DNA from: a candidate division KSB1 bacterium
GTDB lineage: Bacteria > Zhuqueibacterota > Zhuqueibacteria > JANLFK01 > Oleimicrobiaceae
Reading direction: 5' to 3'
NCBI GenBank assembly: GCA_024655945.1
Contig: JANLFK010000010.1
Location: forward strand, 79,275-143,274
Length of the DNA stretch: 64,000 nucleotides
In this document: piece after piece, positions 34,001 through 43,956 of the stretch
Layout of the letters: each line of letters opens with the position of its first letter
How positions within the stretch are numbered: the first letter of the stretch is position 1
Program-made: the position numbers and the translations under genes
Notes under the pieces: model-generated
Seen by the model: the letters and a program-made list of their open reading frames with translations, nothing else
What the model was told of the DNA's origin: nothing
Databases searched by the model: none

Positions 34001-36732
34001 GGCTCCTCGCCGGTCACCACGTATGCCGAATCCACCACCGTGCTGACCGCCTTGCTTATCCACTCGTAGCGCCCGCCCACTCCGGCCTTGCGCACCGAAT
34101 GGTATTGCCTCTTCGCCAGGGTCAGCCGCACCTTGACCCCTGGCACCACCTTGCCGTCGGCGTCAAGGGCAACCACTTGGTAGTTAAGCGGCCGCCCTTC
34201 CCTCGCCATCGTCGAGCTTAGCAGGATGCCGAGGGCGAACTCTCCGGGATGGAGTGTGGCCGTGGCGGAGCTACTCACGTGCTGGCGGCTGGCGCTCTCC
34301 ACATCGGCGGAAACGGTGACCTGCATAGGTGCCTTGAGGCCGAGGCTGGCAAGAGGTGCAGAAACGCGCAACAGGCCGGCATTGTCCAGCTTGCCCTGAC
34401 CAGAAGTGAGAAGGCGCGTGCGCGGCTCTGCCGCCTGCTCTTCCTCCTCCATCATCCACTCCTGGACGCCGAAAAAGTAGCCGTCGTAGCCAGGCGGCGA
34501 GAAGCTGCTCGGATAGAGGCGCACCCACCACTCCACTGGCTGCTGTGACATCGCCCCGCCGAACAGGTAGGCGCCGGTGACCGTGGCGTGGAGAGTGTCG
34601 CCGGCTATGTACTGCGCGCGTTCGGTGCGCACCTTCACCTCACATTCTGCCGGACGATATGCCTCCACTCGGAACACACCCTCCGCAACTGGCTGAACAT
34701 ACACGCCCTGTGCGGGCTTAGCCCGGGAAGAGTCCACCGTGACCCGGTAGTAGCCGAGGGGGGCCCCCTCTGGCACCGCGTAGTCCAATGCCAAGGAACC
34801 GAACGCGTTCAAGGCGACGGGCTTGTCCCAGACCACTTCGCCGCGCGAGTCGAAGACCTTGACCTGCGGGCGGAGGCGTGCGGGGACCTGCCACTCCTCA
34901 CGCACCTTCTCGCGAATCACGCATTTGACGTGCACCGTATCGCCGGCGCGATAGATGCTGCGGTCCGCGAACAGGATTCCCTGAAAGCGCTGCGGCTCAG
35001 CTTGCCAGTCATAGTCGATGCCAAACCGGTAGGGGTAGATACCGGTTCCCCAATCCGAGGCGGTATAGGCCACGTCCCGCCCGTGGTAGACAAGTACCCA
35101 CAGCCGAGGCTTCTCCCACGCCTGCTTCGGCATAATGCCCAGCCGTTTCCAGCCGGGGGCAGTGGCCAACCCTTGGGCCTCAGTAGTCGCCTGGTAGTAC
35201 ACCCGGTTGTCATCGCCCCGCAGCTCAACCACTGCTCCTGGCACAGGGGAGGCGTCGGCCAGGCGGGTCACGTACACCAAGACGTCGTAGGGCGAGAACT
35301 TGGCGGTGACCCCCAGCTCGGTCACCTGCAGCAAGGCCTTGCACACCTCGTGACGTGGGTCGGGAAGCTGGTTGTCCACCTGAATGAACACCAGCCCGTG
35401 GGGAGCACCGGCCAGCACCCAGTCCACGTTGATGGGCACCAATTTGCGCTCGTTGCGCTTGCCCGGCAACTTCCAGATGCGGTCCACGAGGAAAGAGCTC
35501 GCCGGTCTGGTAAAACTCGAGTTGAACAGCTCCGGCTGGAGCAAGAGAGGGATCAGAGAATCGGGCACCACCTTCGCCAATTGCAGGCGCACACTGGGCA
35601 GGTTCACGTACTCCAGAGGATAGCGGCGGTCGCCCACCGCCTCCAACACGCCCGGGCCGGAGGTCATGATCAGACGGCTGGGGTAGGGACCGGTGGTCAC
35701 GCGCAGTCGCGCCGCGCCCACCAAGCGATTGCCGTAGGCGTCGGTGAGCGAATCATCGATGACTACCTGGTAGGCCGTGTCCGGGAGAAGGGGGAACCAT
35801 AGTTCCACAGTCTGGAGATAATAGGTGCGCTCGAAGTAGCTCTCTGGGATCTCGACTGGCGGCGAAAAGTGGAGATGCCTGACCAGCTCCGCAGGAGTAA
35901 CCGGGTTGCTGAACTTGAAGGAAAGCGGCTGTTGAGGGTCATGACCGACCTGTTCCCTCAGCTCCACCAGGCGCAAGTCGCCGTACGTCTGGAACCTGAT
36001 CCTTTGCTCGCGAAAAAGACCGAGAGAGCCCTCCGCAGCCAACAACCCCTCTTTGAGCAGAACCACGTACGCGGTCTGGCGCCGCAGAGGCGCTTTCGGC
36101 CGCAGCATGAGGACCCTGGAACTGTCGCCTCGTACACGCCAATCGCCCTCGATTTCGTCAGCACGGGGGTGAGAAACCGTGAAGGAGATTGCGCGCCCGG
36201 TCTTTTCCTCGCTCCAGCTCAGATACGGCCTGGCCCTGTCCGGCGCCATGGGGATGTTGAAGAAGAGAACCACAGCCTCCTCAAGGAGCACCCCGGAAGC
36301 GCCGTCCTCCGGCTGCACGCTGGTAAGCAGGGGGCGCGGTGTCTCGAATTCCCACGCCACTTCCTGGGCGAGGCGCTCGCCGCTGAGCGCCGTGACACCC
36401 GCCGGCACTTTCACTGCGAAGCGCGTGGCATACGGCAGAGTATCCTTTGGCACAAAGGCGAGCGAGGTTGTGCCCAGCCAGCGGTACGTGCCGGCAAGAG
36501 GCGGTTCGATGAGCAGCGGGCCCTCGGTCGCCACCTCACCGAGGGCCTGCAGGGGAACCATCGGCTGGTTGAAAGTGACCACGATGCTGCGACAATCCGC
36601 GAGCGAGGCCACTGGCCCCTTCGGGGTGGTGGCCACCGCTGCAAACGGCTCCTGGGGCGAACTGCGGGCGACCCAGCTTGTGCCGCTACCAATGAGCAAA
36701 GCCAGCAGTGCAGCAACTACGGGCCGCTTCAT
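31087..36732 (-). CDS. Bacterial alpha-2-macroglobulin (YfhM-like)
   Basis: This 1881-residue exported protein starts MKRPVVAALLALLIGSGTSW with AAGGAGGA upstream. MG-type beta domains run through the N-terminal half. A bait-like region and the thioester motif TYPYGCLEQRVSS (near residue 1390) are followed by the helical complement-like domain (YQLPDGGFSYWPG, RAYVLARAGEPDKAYL) and a C-terminal receptor-like domain (VVDDPLPAGMEAVD). It traps attacking proteases by covalent thioester linkage in the periplasm. pbpC lies downstream in the same operon. The signal does not show a clear lipobox. Confidence 0.93.
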   Translation of the reverse strand: MKRPVVAALLALLIGSGTSWVARSSPQEPFAAVATTPKGPVASLADCRSIVVTFNQPMVPLQALGEVATEGPLLIEPPLAGTYRWLGTTSLAFVPKDTLPYATRFAVKVPAGVTALSGERLAQEVAWEFETPRPLLTSVQPEDGASGVLLEEAVVLFFNIPMAPDRARPYLSWSEEKTGRAISFTVSHPRADEIEGDWRVRGDSSRVLMLRPKAPLRRQTAYVVLLKEGLLAAEGSLGLFREQRIRFQTYGDLRLVELREQVGHDPQQPLSFKFSNPVTPAELVRHLHFSPPVEIPESYFERTYYLQTVELWFPLLPDTAYQVVIDDSLTDAYGNRLVGAARLRVTTGPYPSRLIMTSGPGVLEAVGDRRYPLEYVNLPSVRLQLAKVVPDSLIPLLLQPELFNSSFTRPASSFLVDRIWKLPGKRNERKLVPINVDWVLAGAPHGLVFIQVDNQLPDPRHEVCKALLQVTELGVTAKFSPYDVLVYVTRLADASPVPGAVVELRGDDNRVYYQATTEAQGLATAPGWKRLGIMPKQAWEKPRLWVLVYHGRDVAYTASDWGTGIYPYRFGIDYDWQAEPQRFQGILFADRSIYRAGDTVHVKCVIREKVREEWQVPARLRPQVKVFDSRGEVVWDKPVALNAFGSLALDYAVPEGAPLGYYRVTVDSSRAKPAQGVYVQPVAEGVFRVEAYRPAECEVKVRTERAQYIAGDTLHATVTGAYLFGGAMSQQPVEWWVRLYPSSFSPPGYDGYFFGVQEWMMEEEEQAAEPRTRLLTSGQGKLDNAGLLRVSAPLASLGLKAPMQVTVSADVESASRQHVSSSATATLHPGEFALGILLSSTMAREGRPLNYQVVALDADGKVVPGVKVRLTLAKRQYHSVRKAGVGGRYEWISKAVSTVVDSAYVVTGEEPQQLSFLLTSAGSYFLCAEGQDGRGNQVTTWAPVYATGRQYVAWQRRDDDLLELVAERASYKPGEVASILVKSPFEEAEALVTVERETVLRHWVRHVKGTAPRIEIHLQEQDLPNVFVSVILLKGRTASHVFSAEGEDVGRPAFKIGYVGLNVDPGTCHLQLEVQTDRTSYRPGQEVSVTVNLRDAAGSPVRGEVALAVVDAAVLNLTGYRLPDPFFAFYGPRPLSVQTAETRLHVVEQRNYGEKGEHRGGDGGELRGVAAQALRSRFVLTPYWNPELLTDANGQAVVRFRLPDNLTRYVVMAVAQSKDSRFGRGQCEFVVNKELMVQPALPRFARVGDTFEAGAIIHNQTATAGDVQVAVQAEGVLLKDRTTVQVAVLPGQAREVRFPVEVQRTGRATFTFSARMGGLSDAVRVTIPLQEPQPKESVATSGRTEGRVSEAVEVPANSMPGMGSLEVSASSTAMTELAPGAEYLFTYPYGCLEQRVSSVLPMIVAGDLVRAFDLPALAGDDFAEVVNRTLCELRAYQLPDGGFSYWPGERRVAPFVSAYALQALVEARAHGYKVDEQVLRQGLKYLRAFLREKPGTSPYTLPERAWLTSKVLAAYVLARAGEPDKAYLDHLYEQRGRLPLFGKAMLLRALGAAGMAEERQQELAEALLNSVRVDPIAAHFEEEQPGELVWIFHSDVRTTAVVLEALLEARGGFPLDHKVVQWLMAQRKNGLWRSTQENVFALMALARYFAIYEKEPANFKAEIRVAGKSLLSETFAGRDLATRRATVGLDELAKGKRLPVEVQRSGTGQLYYGVRMNYYPSAPLPTRDEGLTVVKAITPLSGQPQGQVLSFAPGTLLKVELKVITPQGRTFVVVDDPLPAGMEAVDISLQMAAAEAERVAELSSGAWEETSWGGFSHVELHDDRVLLFADYLRAGVHTYTYLARATTVGDFGMPATCASQMYEPEVFGRRAGTRVRVRRTE

Positions 36733-36954
36733 CGTCCATCCTCCTTGTCTTAACGTGGCGCACATGACGGCATCGTGCGGAAGGGCAAAGGTCTGCCGGC
36801 GAGGCTGGAGCGATTGCCGCCTCGGCTGGACTACGTCTGTAGCCGTCTCCCCATGGCCATCGCGCCCGATCTCTCTCCGCCGAATGCTCATGAGCGGGGC
36901 TCGTGGTGGGCTAAGTGCTCAGAACCCGATCCCCCTTCTTGCCAGAGTTCAACC

Positions 36955-39168
36955 TTAGAAACGGATCTTCCGCTTGCTGGCCTGGTCAGGCGCCCCTTGG
37001 TCGCGCAGCGGGGCGCCACTGTGCTTGTTGCAGTAGGCACTCGGGGCCTGTTCGCGCGGAAACACCTCCGTGACGATCTCCGGGCAGCTCTCCGTAGCCA
37101 AGAGTTTGGTCTCGTTGCAGATTTCCACCCGCACCACCGACTCGGGCATGACAAAGTCTTCGACCGGGAGTTGCAAGGTGTCGTGCGCTGCCCTCATGAA
37201 AGGGGCCCAGATGGGGAGCGCCGCCACCGCCCCGGACTGACCGCCGCCCAATGTCACAGACGGGTCATCGACTCCCACCCATACGCCGGCGGCAATTTGC
37301 GGCGTGAAGCCGATGAACCAGGCATCGGAGAAGTCGTTGGTGGTGCCGGTTTTGCCAGCTGCCGGCCGGGTAAAGCCGTACACGGTGCGCGCCAGACGCC
37401 CGGTGCCCCGACCCATATCCAGCACGTCGCGCATCATGTCGGTGATGATGTAGGCGCTCCTCTCGGACAGCACTTCCTGTGGCACCGGGTGGTACTCTTC
37501 CAGCACATTGCCGAACTTGTCCTCAACGCGCAGGATGGCCAGCGGGCGCATCAACACGCCCTTGTTGCCGAAGGCCGCGAAGGCAGCCACCATTTCGATG
37601 GGAATAACCGTCTCTGCGCCGAGCGCCAGGGCCGGCACCGGCAAAAGAGGCGTGCTGATGCCGAGCCGCTTGGCGTATTCCACCACCACCTCCGGGGGAA
37701 CCGCCTCCAGGATCAAGCGTGCGGTGACCAGGTTCAACGACCTGGCGAGGGCCTCGCGCAAGGTGGTCTTGCCCCCCACGGAACCGTCGTAGTTTGAGGG
37801 CGTCCAGCGCTTGCCCCCGGGCACGTCCAGCACCACCGGCTGGTTGAGCAGCTCATAGCACGGCGGATAGCCGTTGTCGATGGCCGCCAGGTAGACGAAC
37901 GGCTTGAAGGCCGAGCCGGGCTGCCGGTGCGCCTGTGTGGCGCGATTGAACTCCGATTCGCGAAAATCGCGCCCGCCGACCATGGCCAGGATGTACCCAG
38001 TGTTCGGCTCCAGCGCCACCAGCGCCACCTGCACCTTAGCCTTCTCGTTGAGAAGCGAGTCCACCAAGGCGCGATCCCGCATGAGGGTGCGCAAGCCGGC
38101 CTTCTTCAGCAGCGAGGGCGGCACCAACTTGGCGAACTCAGTCTCCGGGTGCGCGAGAATCCAAGCGCGTTGCCGCGCTTCCACGGTGGGGATGTGCGCG
38201 GCAATGGCGCGATTGGCGCACGCTTGCACTCTCGTGTCCAGCGTGGTGAACACACGCAAGCCACCAGTGTAGATATCCATGCCATAGCGCGCAATGAGCT
38301 CGCGCCGGACGTGCTCGGCAAAGTAAGGGGCCAACTCCTGCTCCATTGGCTCCCGGCTCACCACACCCAGAGGTGCCTCTATTGCCGCCCGGTACTCTTC
38401 CTCGCTGATGTACTTGAGATCCCGCATGCGCCGCAAGACCAGATTGCGGCGGCTCAGGGCGCGCTCCGGGTACCTGAAGGGCGAATAGTACCCGGCATTG
38501 GGCAAGAGAGCAGTGAGGAGCGCGGCCTCAGGCAACGTGACCTCCTGGACGTGCTTGCCGAAGTAATAGGTCGCAGCCGCCTCCACACCGTAGACGCCGG
38601 GCCCCAGGTAGGACTGATTGAGGTACATCTCCAGAATCTCGCGCTTGCTGTAGGTGCGCTCGATCTGGATCGCGGTGAAAATCTCTTTGATCTTCCGGCT
38701 GATGGATTTTTCCTTGGTCAGGTAGAGGTCGCGAGCCAGTTGTTGCGTGAGCGTGCTGACCCCGCGCGGCGTCCTCATGCGCAGCACGCCGCTGAGCGCG
38801 GCCTTTACCCAACGCCGCGGCACCACTCCCCAGTGACGGAAGAAGCGGTGGTCCTCCGAGGCCAGCACGCTTTTCCACACATAGTCCGGCATGCTCGCCA
38901 AGGGCACCAACACCCTGTTCTTGACGTAGAACTCCTTGAACACCTGCCCGTCCGCGGCGTACAGCTTGGTGGAAAGTTCGGGACTATATTCTTCCAGTTG
39001 CTTCAACGAAGGCAACTGCCGCGTGAGGGCAAGCAGATATGCCGCGATACCCAAGATGAGCACAAGGAGGGCTATGCCAAGCGGGCGCCGCCACGTGGGC
39101 CCGCGTTGGTCATTGCCCCTATCGCGCAAAACTGTCGCCTGCAATGAACGTCGGAACTTCCTTCTCAT
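36955..39168 (-). CDS. Penicillin-binding protein 1A
   Basis: This 737-residue bifunctional peptidoglycan synthase has a basic cytoplasmic start and one membrane helix (LGIALLVLILGIAAYLLAL). The GT51 domain has LASEDHRFFRHWGV, GVSTLTQQLARDLYL and REILEMYLNQSYLG. The transpeptidase domain has GSAFKPFVYLAAI (SxxK), RSLNLVTARL (SxN) and AAGKTGTTNDFSDAW (KTG). It ends KRKIRF, a basic tail. It lies upstream of the alpha-2-macroglobulin gene on the same strand, 222 bases apart, where I see no other gene. Confidence 0.93.
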   Translation of the reverse strand: MRRKFRRSLQATVLRDRGNDQRGPTWRRPLGIALLVLILGIAAYLLALTRQLPSLKQLEEYSPELSTKLYAADGQVFKEFYVKNRVLVPLASMPDYVWKSVLASEDHRFFRHWGVVPRRWVKAALSGVLRMRTPRGVSTLTQQLARDLYLTKEKSISRKIKEIFTAIQIERTYSKREILEMYLNQSYLGPGVYGVEAAATYYFGKHVQEVTLPEAALLTALLPNAGYYSPFRYPERALSRRNLVLRRMRDLKYISEEEYRAAIEAPLGVVSREPMEQELAPYFAEHVRRELIARYGMDIYTGGLRVFTTLDTRVQACANRAIAAHIPTVEARQRAWILAHPETEFAKLVPPSLLKKAGLRTLMRDRALVDSLLNEKAKVQVALVALEPNTGYILAMVGGRDFRESEFNRATQAHRQPGSAFKPFVYLAAIDNGYPPCYELLNQPVVLDVPGGKRWTPSNYDGSVGGKTTLREALARSLNLVTARLILEAVPPEVVVEYAKRLGISTPLLPVPALALGAETVIPIEMVAAFAAFGNKGVLMRPLAILRVEDKFGNVLEEYHPVPQEVLSERSAYIITDMMRDVLDMGRGTGRLARTVYGFTRPAAGKTGTTNDFSDAWFIGFTPQIAAGVWVGVDDPSVTLGGGQSGAVAALPIWAPFMRAAHDTLQLPVEDFVMPESVVRVEICNETKLLATESCPEIVTEVFPREQAPSAYCNKHSGAPLRDQGAPDQASKRKIRF

Positions 39169-39305
39169 AAAACCTCGCTATCAAAATGGAGCGCCGCCAT
39201 GTTGGCGCGCTTCTGCTTTCTCGCTCCTCACAAAAATCGCCTTCACGGGCAGCACCAAGCGGCTGGAACAGGTCGACCCAAAGGGCGCCCGCTGAGGCAC
39301 CACGC

Positions 39306-40091
39306 TTATGGCGCAGCCACCGGGAGCGCCACCTGCGCCACGTCTACGGCACCTTGCTCTGCTGACCACCTCTTGAGCCAGATCCCTCCCTGGTCAATCA
39401 CGCCGAAGGAAAAGTGCCTGATCCAGTCCCCGGGGTTGAGATACACCCCGCCGTCAAGCTGCTGGCACACCGGCTCGTGGGTGTGGGCCAAAACTACGAC
39501 GTCGAACCCCTGCCGAAGCGTCTGCTGCGCAAAGGCGCGATAATCCTCGTGCGCGGAGAACTCCCGCTGCGCGCCATGGTTGCGACTGAGCTCCGAAAAG
39601 AACTCGGCGATGGGCACTCCCACGTCGGGGTGGACCGCCCGGTACAGGGCGGTGGCGATCCTGTTTTGCAGCACGCGCTTTAGCAGGCGGTAGCCGCGGT
39701 CCTTGGTGTAGAGACCGTCCCCGTGGGAGACAAAGACCCTCTGCCCGGCCACCGTCGCCTGGAAGTCTTGCGGGTGCACGGTCACACCTACTTCGCGCGT
39801 GAGAAAATCGCGCATCCAGAAATCGTGGTTGCCCGCCACATAGTGCACCTCGGTACCTGAGCGCACCAGCTCAGACAGCGCGCACAGCGTGCGGAAGTAG
39901 CGGTTGACCACTACGCGCCGATACTCGAACCAGAAGTCAAACAGGTCACCACAGATGCAGAGCATGGCAAAGCATGGGGCCGCCTGTGCGAGGAAGTTAT
40001 GCAGCCGCGCTGCCTTTTCCTCTTCAGTCGCGCTGCCACCCCCGCGCAGGTGCGCATCAGCAATGAACGCAGCATGAGGCACAGAAATCAT
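39306..40091 (-). CDS. lpxH: UDP-2,3-diacylglucosamine diphosphatase (LpxH-like)
   Basis: This 261-residue metallophosphoesterase of lipid A synthesis cleaves UDP-2,3-diacylglucosamine to lipid X. The metal motifs are FIADAHL, CGDLFDFWFEY, VAGNHDFWM, VSHGDGL and AHTHEPV. Such a set with DFWFEY is typical of LpxH of the FCB type (Asp-Ala-His in place of Asp-x-His). ATG 40091 is chosen; the frame opens further upstream but the promoter at 40125-40153 sits there. Presence implies a lipid A outer membrane. Confidence 0.87.
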   Translation of the reverse strand: MISVPHAAFIADAHLRGGGSATEEEKAARLHNFLAQAAPCFAMLCICGDLFDFWFEYRRVVVNRYFRTLCALSELVRSGTEVHYVAGNHDFWMRDFLTREVGVTVHPQDFQATVAGQRVFVSHGDGLYTKDRGYRLLKRVLQNRIATALYRAVHPDVGVPIAEFFSELSRNHGAQREFSAHEDYRAFAQQTLRQGFDVVVLAHTHEPVCQQLDGGVYLNPGDWIRHFSFGVIDQGGIWLKRWSAEQGAVDVAQVALPVAAP

Positions 40092-40124
40092 CTTCGGCGC
40101 GATCCAGTGTTCATCAGGCGAGTA

Positions 40125-40153
40125 AATGTAAGGAAGCGCCCGGCAATTGTCAA
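40125..40153 (-). promoter_or_regulatory. Promoter for lpxH
   Basis: On the minus strand TTGACA (40153-40148) and TACATT (40130-40125) are spaced by 17 bases. ATG 40091 is 34 bases downstream of the -10. Confidence 0.75.
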
Positions 40154-40212
40154 GTCTTTCTTGGCCCCCTGGGCTCGGTGCCCGGGTCGGGCCATGAGCC
40201 GCCGGCGTTACC

Positions 40213-40258
40213 GGCAAAAAAGAGCGCCCGTCCCAGGGTCAGCGCTCTCGGACGGGCG
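40213..40258 (-). terminator. Rho-independent terminator after clpC
   Basis: Reading on the minus strand, a 9-bp stem CGCCCGTCC/GGACGGGCG (arms 40258-40250 and 40233-40225) is followed by CTCTTTTTT. It lies about 45 bases past the clpC stop. Confidence 0.85.
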
Positions 40259-40301
40259 TTGCGGAACGAATGCTCGTGCCTGCCGCCCCTGCACGCAGGG
40301 C

Positions 40302-42788
40302 TCAATTGCTCACCGCCTCGGTGCGCCCCTCCTCGCGCGGGCCGTCCCGGCGCACCGGCTTGCGGCCGATCTCGGTGAAGGTCAGGTTTCCCCCTTTGTG
40401 GCCGATGCGAATGCGGCTGCCGTCACCAAACCTGCCGCGCAAGATCTCCTCGGCAATGGGGTCTTCCACCATCTTCTGGATGGTTCGCCGCAGCGGGCGC
40501 GCGCCAAAAACCGGGTCGAAGCCCTTCGTGGCCAGCAGCTCCCGTGCGCCCTTGGTCAACTCCACCTCGATGTCCCGGTCCTTCAGCTTCGTGGCCATCT
40601 CCGCAATCAAGATGTCGACGATCTTGACCATGTCGTTGAGGTTGAGCGCTCGGAAGACGACGATTTCGTCCACCCTGTTTAAGAATTCCGGGTTGAAGAT
40701 GCGCTTCACCTCGTCCATGATGCGCTTCTTCATGCTCTCATAGTCGGAGCGCTCATCGCCCTTGGAGAAGCCGAAGCCGCCGGTCTTGCGAATCTCGCGC
40801 GCACCAATGTTGGAGGTCATGATGAGGATGGTGTTCTTAAAGTCGACTTGCCGCCCCAGGCCGTCGGTGAGCCGACCGTCGTCCAAAATCTGCAGCAGGA
40901 TGTTGAAGACGTCCGGGTGAGCCTTCTCGATCTCGTCAAAGAGCACCACCGAGTAGGGGTGGCGGCGCACTTTCTCGGTGAGCTGTCCACCCTCTTCGTA
41001 GCCGACGTAGCCCGGAGGTGCGCCGGTGAGCCGCGAGACGGAGAACTTTTCCATGTACTCGGACATGTCGATGCGAATGAGGGCCTGCTCGCTCTCGAAG
41101 AGGTAACGCGCCAGTTCTTTGGCCAGTTGCGTCTTGCCCACGCCAGTGGGGCCGAGGAAGATAAAGGAGCCGATAGGCCGGTTGGGGTCCTTGAGCCCGG
41201 CGCGCGTGCGTTGGATGGCCTTGGTCAGCACGCGGATCACTTCATCCTGCCCGATGATGCGCTGGCGCAACTCGTCCTCCATGCGCAGGAGACGCTCCGA
41301 CTCGGACTGCGCCACCTTCTGCACGGGAATGCCGGTCATCATAGAGACCACGGCAGCAATCTCCTCCTCGGGCACAGTGGCCACGATCTTCTGGTCCTCC
41401 TCCTCCCACTTCTTGCGCGCCTCCTCCAGCTCGCGCATCAGCCGCTTCTCTTGGTCGCGCAGCACCGCCGCGCGCTCAAAGTTCTGGCTGGCCACCACCG
41501 CTTCCTTTTCGCTCTGCAGGCGCTTGACCTTTTCCTCCAGCTCGGTGATGGCCTTGGGGACGACGATGTTGTTCAGGTGCACGCGTGCCCCTGCCTCGTC
41601 CATGACATCGATGGCCTTGTCCGGCAGATAGCGGTCGGTGATGTAGCGCTCCGACAGCCGCACCGCCGCCTCGATCGCCTTGTCGGTGTACTTCACATGG
41701 TGGTGCTTCTCGTAGCGGTCCTGCAGGCCCTTGAGAATCTGCAGGGTCTCCTCGGGCGTGGGCGGATCGACCATGATCTTCTGGAAGCGGCGATCCAATG
41801 CCCCATCCTTCTCGATGTACTGCCGATACTCGTCCAAGGTGGTGGCGCCGATGCACTGCAGCTCGCCACGAGAGAGGGCGGGCTTGAACATATTGGAGGC
41901 GTCCAGTGAGCCGGAGGCGCTGCCTGCACCGACGATGGTGTGCAGCTCGTCGATGAACAGGATGACGTCCTTGGCCTTGACCAGCTCGTTCATGATGGCC
42001 TTCATGCGCTCCTCGAACTGGCCGCGGTACTTGGTGCCCGCCACGATGGCCCCTAAGTCGAGGGTGACCACCCTCTTGTTGTGCAGGACACGCGGCACCT
42101 TCTTCTGCACGATGCGCAGGGCCAGGCCCTCAGCGATGGCCGTCTTGCCCACCCCCGGCTCGCCGATGAGCACCGGGTTGTTCTTCTTGCGCCGGCTCAA
42201 CACCTGCGCCACCCGCTGAATCTCCTCGTCGCGACCGATAATTGGGTCAAGCTCCCCCCGGCGCCCCAACTCGGTGAGGTCGCGACCAAAATGGTCAAGC
42301 GCCGGTGTCTTGGAACCGCGTTGTGACGACAGTTCCTTGTCGGAAGACATTTCGCCTTGCATGATACTCTCCAACTCCTGGGCTACTGCCTCATAGGTCA
42401 CATCAAAGGTGTGCAGCACCTGGCTGCCAACATCGTCGCGCTCTTTGACCAGGGCCAGCAGCAGGTGCTCAGTGCCGATGATGTCCGAGCGATATCGTTC
42501 GGCCTCATTGTAGGCCATCTTGAGGGCCTTCTCAGCCCGGCGGGTGAAGGGGATATTACCGTAGGTGGTAGTCTCGCCCGTCACGCCCACGGCATCCTCC
42601 ACGGCGCTGCGGATTTCGTCCAAGTCGCAGCCCAGGCGCTGCAAGATGGTCACGGCAAGCCCTTCGCCCTCGCGAATCAGACCGAGCAGAAGGTGCTCGG
42701 TGCCGATGTGATCGTGCCCCAGCCGCCTGGCTTCGTCCCTGGACAACTGGATGACCCGTTGCACCCGCTGCGAAAAGTTGTTTCTCAT
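40302..42788 (-). CDS. clpC: ClpC-type AAA+ protease ATPase
   Basis: This 828-residue Hsp100 unfoldase feeds ClpP. It has two ClpN repeats ([16 protein letters not shown] and [17 protein letters not shown]), a first AAA+ domain ([13 protein letters not shown]), a UVR/middle domain ([19 protein letters not shown]) that places it in ClpC, and a second AAA+ domain ([14 protein letters not shown]). [13 protein letters not shown] is the pore-2 region. ATG 42788 has GGAG eight bases upstream. mcsB precedes it by 67 bases, and arginine-phosphorylated substrates marked by McsB would be its targets. Confidence 0.95.
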   Translation of the reverse strand: MRNNFSQRVQRVIQLSRDEARRLGHDHIGTEHLLLGLIREGEGLAVTILQRLGCDLDEIRSAVEDAVGVTGETTTYGNIPFTRRAEKALKMAYNEAERYRSDIIGTEHLLLALVKERDDVGSQVLHTFDVTYEAVAQELESIMQGEMSSDKELSSQRGSKTPALDHFGRDLTELGRRGELDPIIGRDEEIQRVAQVLSRRKKNNPVLIGEPGVGKTAIAEGLALRIVQKKVPRVLHNKRVVTLDLGAIVAGTKYRGQFEERMKAIMNELVKAKDVILFIDELHTIVGAGSASGSLDASNMFKPALSRGELQCIGATTLDEYRQYIEKDGALDRRFQKIMVDPPTPEETLQILKGLQDRYEKHHHVKYTDKAIEAAVRLSERYITDRYLPDKAIDVMDEAGARVHLNNIVVPKAITELEEKVKRLQSEKEAVVASQNFERAAVLRDQEKRLMRELEEARKKWEEEDQKIVATVPEEEIAAVVSMMTGIPVQKVAQSESERLLRMEDELRQRIIGQDEVIRVLTKAIQRTRAGLKDPNRPIGSFIFLGPTGVGKTQLAKELARYLFESEQALIRIDMSEYMEKFSVSRLTGAPPGYVGYEEGGQLTEKVRRHPYSVVLFDEIEKAHPDVFNILLQILDDGRLTDGLGRQVDFKNTILIMTSNIGAREIRKTGGFGFSKGDERSDYESMKKRIMDEVKRIFNPEFLNRVDEIVVFRALNLNDMVKIVDILIAEMATKLKDRDIEVELTKGARELLATKGFDPVFGARPLRRTIQKMVEDPIAEEILRGRFGDGSRIRIGHKGGNLTFTEIGRKPVRRDGPREEGRTEAVSN

Positions 42789-42855
42789 GGCACCAACTCC
42801 ATTATGTCCACCCCCCATGCAAATGCGCTATGCCACGCCGGAGGAATGCTCCCTG

Positions 42856-43956
42856 TCACACCTCCAGATAGTCGCGGACAAACTGCGCGCGATAGGCATC
42901 GCGCTCTTCGTTGTCCATCTCTTTGCCCGCGCGCTTTTGCAAATGCGCCGGCAGGGCAATCACCAGGAGCTCGTTGAGCCGCCTGCGGGGGATAGGCGGC
43001 AATAGCCCCAGCTCGCTCCCCACGCGCACTGCCGGCAGGAGATTCATGAGCTCCAGCGAGGAAATCAGCTGTGCGTGCTGCAACAGTGCCCGCGCGCGGT
43101 ACACCAGGTCCCTGACCCGCAAAGGGCGCTGCTGCAGCAATCGCGCCCGCGCTTCCCGCTCCAAGCCCACGAGGCGCTCGGCAATGTTGCGCACGCGCTT
43201 GATGATCGCCTTCTCCGCCCGCCCTAAGGTGAGCTGGTTGGAGATCTGGAAGATGTTCCCTTGCACGCGGCTCCCCTCGCCATAGAAGCCACGCACGGTA
43301 ATCTCGCTCCCCGCAAACTCCTTGAGCGCCTTGTCGACCTCCTCAAGCAGCGCCAATGCCGGCAGATGGGCGAAGATGGACACGCGCATCCCTGTGCCGG
43401 TGTTGGTGGGGCAGGCTGTCAGGTAGCCAAACTGCTCGGAGAAGGCATAGTCGAGCTGCTCGCCGAGCTCGTCGTCCAGCGTGCGCACCGCTTCCCACGC
43501 CTCTTCGATCTGCAGACCGGAGGCGATGGCCTGCAGGCGCAAGTGGTCCTCCTCGTTGACCATCACCGCAAGGGTCTGCGTCCGGTCCGCGAACACTACG
43601 GCCTGCTCGGGGCGCTCGGCAGACTGCGAGCTCACCAGGCGCCGCTCCATGAGGAAGCGCCTATCCAGGGCGGAGAGCTCATCCAGCCGCACGTGCAGCG
43701 TCTGCCGCAGCGCCCGGCTTGTGGCCATCGCCTCAGCCACCTGGCGGCAGACGCTTTCCCGCTCCTCGGCAGGGGCGGCTCCAGGGAAGCGAAGACCGTG
43801 CAAGTTGCGGGCCAGTCGCACGCGACTGGTGATGATTATGTCGGCCTCCGGCCCGCTCCCGTCCAGCCACGCACAGAGCTGGCCTTCCAGGACGGCAACC
43901 GCCGCGCTTGCCCTTGTTCTGGCCTGCGCCTCTTTGTCCTCTTCACTGCTCCCCAT
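42856..43956 (-). CDS. mcsB: Protein arginine kinase McsB
   Basis: This 366-residue phosphagen-kinase-fold enzyme phosphorylates arginines and so tags proteins for ClpCP. Visible motifs are IIITSRVRLARNLHGLRFPG, QAVVFADRTQTLAVMVNEEDHLR and FGYLTACPTNTGTGMRVSIF, with the catalytic-loop Cys. ATG 43956 overlaps the mcsA end by 14 bases; a start at 43971 is possible. It forms the mcsA-mcsB-clpC block. Confidence 0.94.
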   Translation of the reverse strand: MGSSEEDKEAQARTRASAAVAVLEGQLCAWLDGSGPEADIIITSRVRLARNLHGLRFPGAAPAEERESVCRQVAEAMATSRALRQTLHVRLDELSALDRRFLMERRLVSSQSAERPEQAVVFADRTQTLAVMVNEEDHLRLQAIASGLQIEEAWEAVRTLDDELGEQLDYAFSEQFGYLTACPTNTGTGMRVSIFAHLPALALLEEVDKALKEFAGSEITVRGFYGEGSRVQGNIFQISNQLTLGRAEKAIIKRVRNIAERLVGLEREARARLLQQRPLRVRDLVYRARALLQHAQLISSLELMNLLPAVRVGSELGLLPPIPRRRLNELLVIALPAHLQKRAGKEMDNEERDAYRAQFVRDYLEV

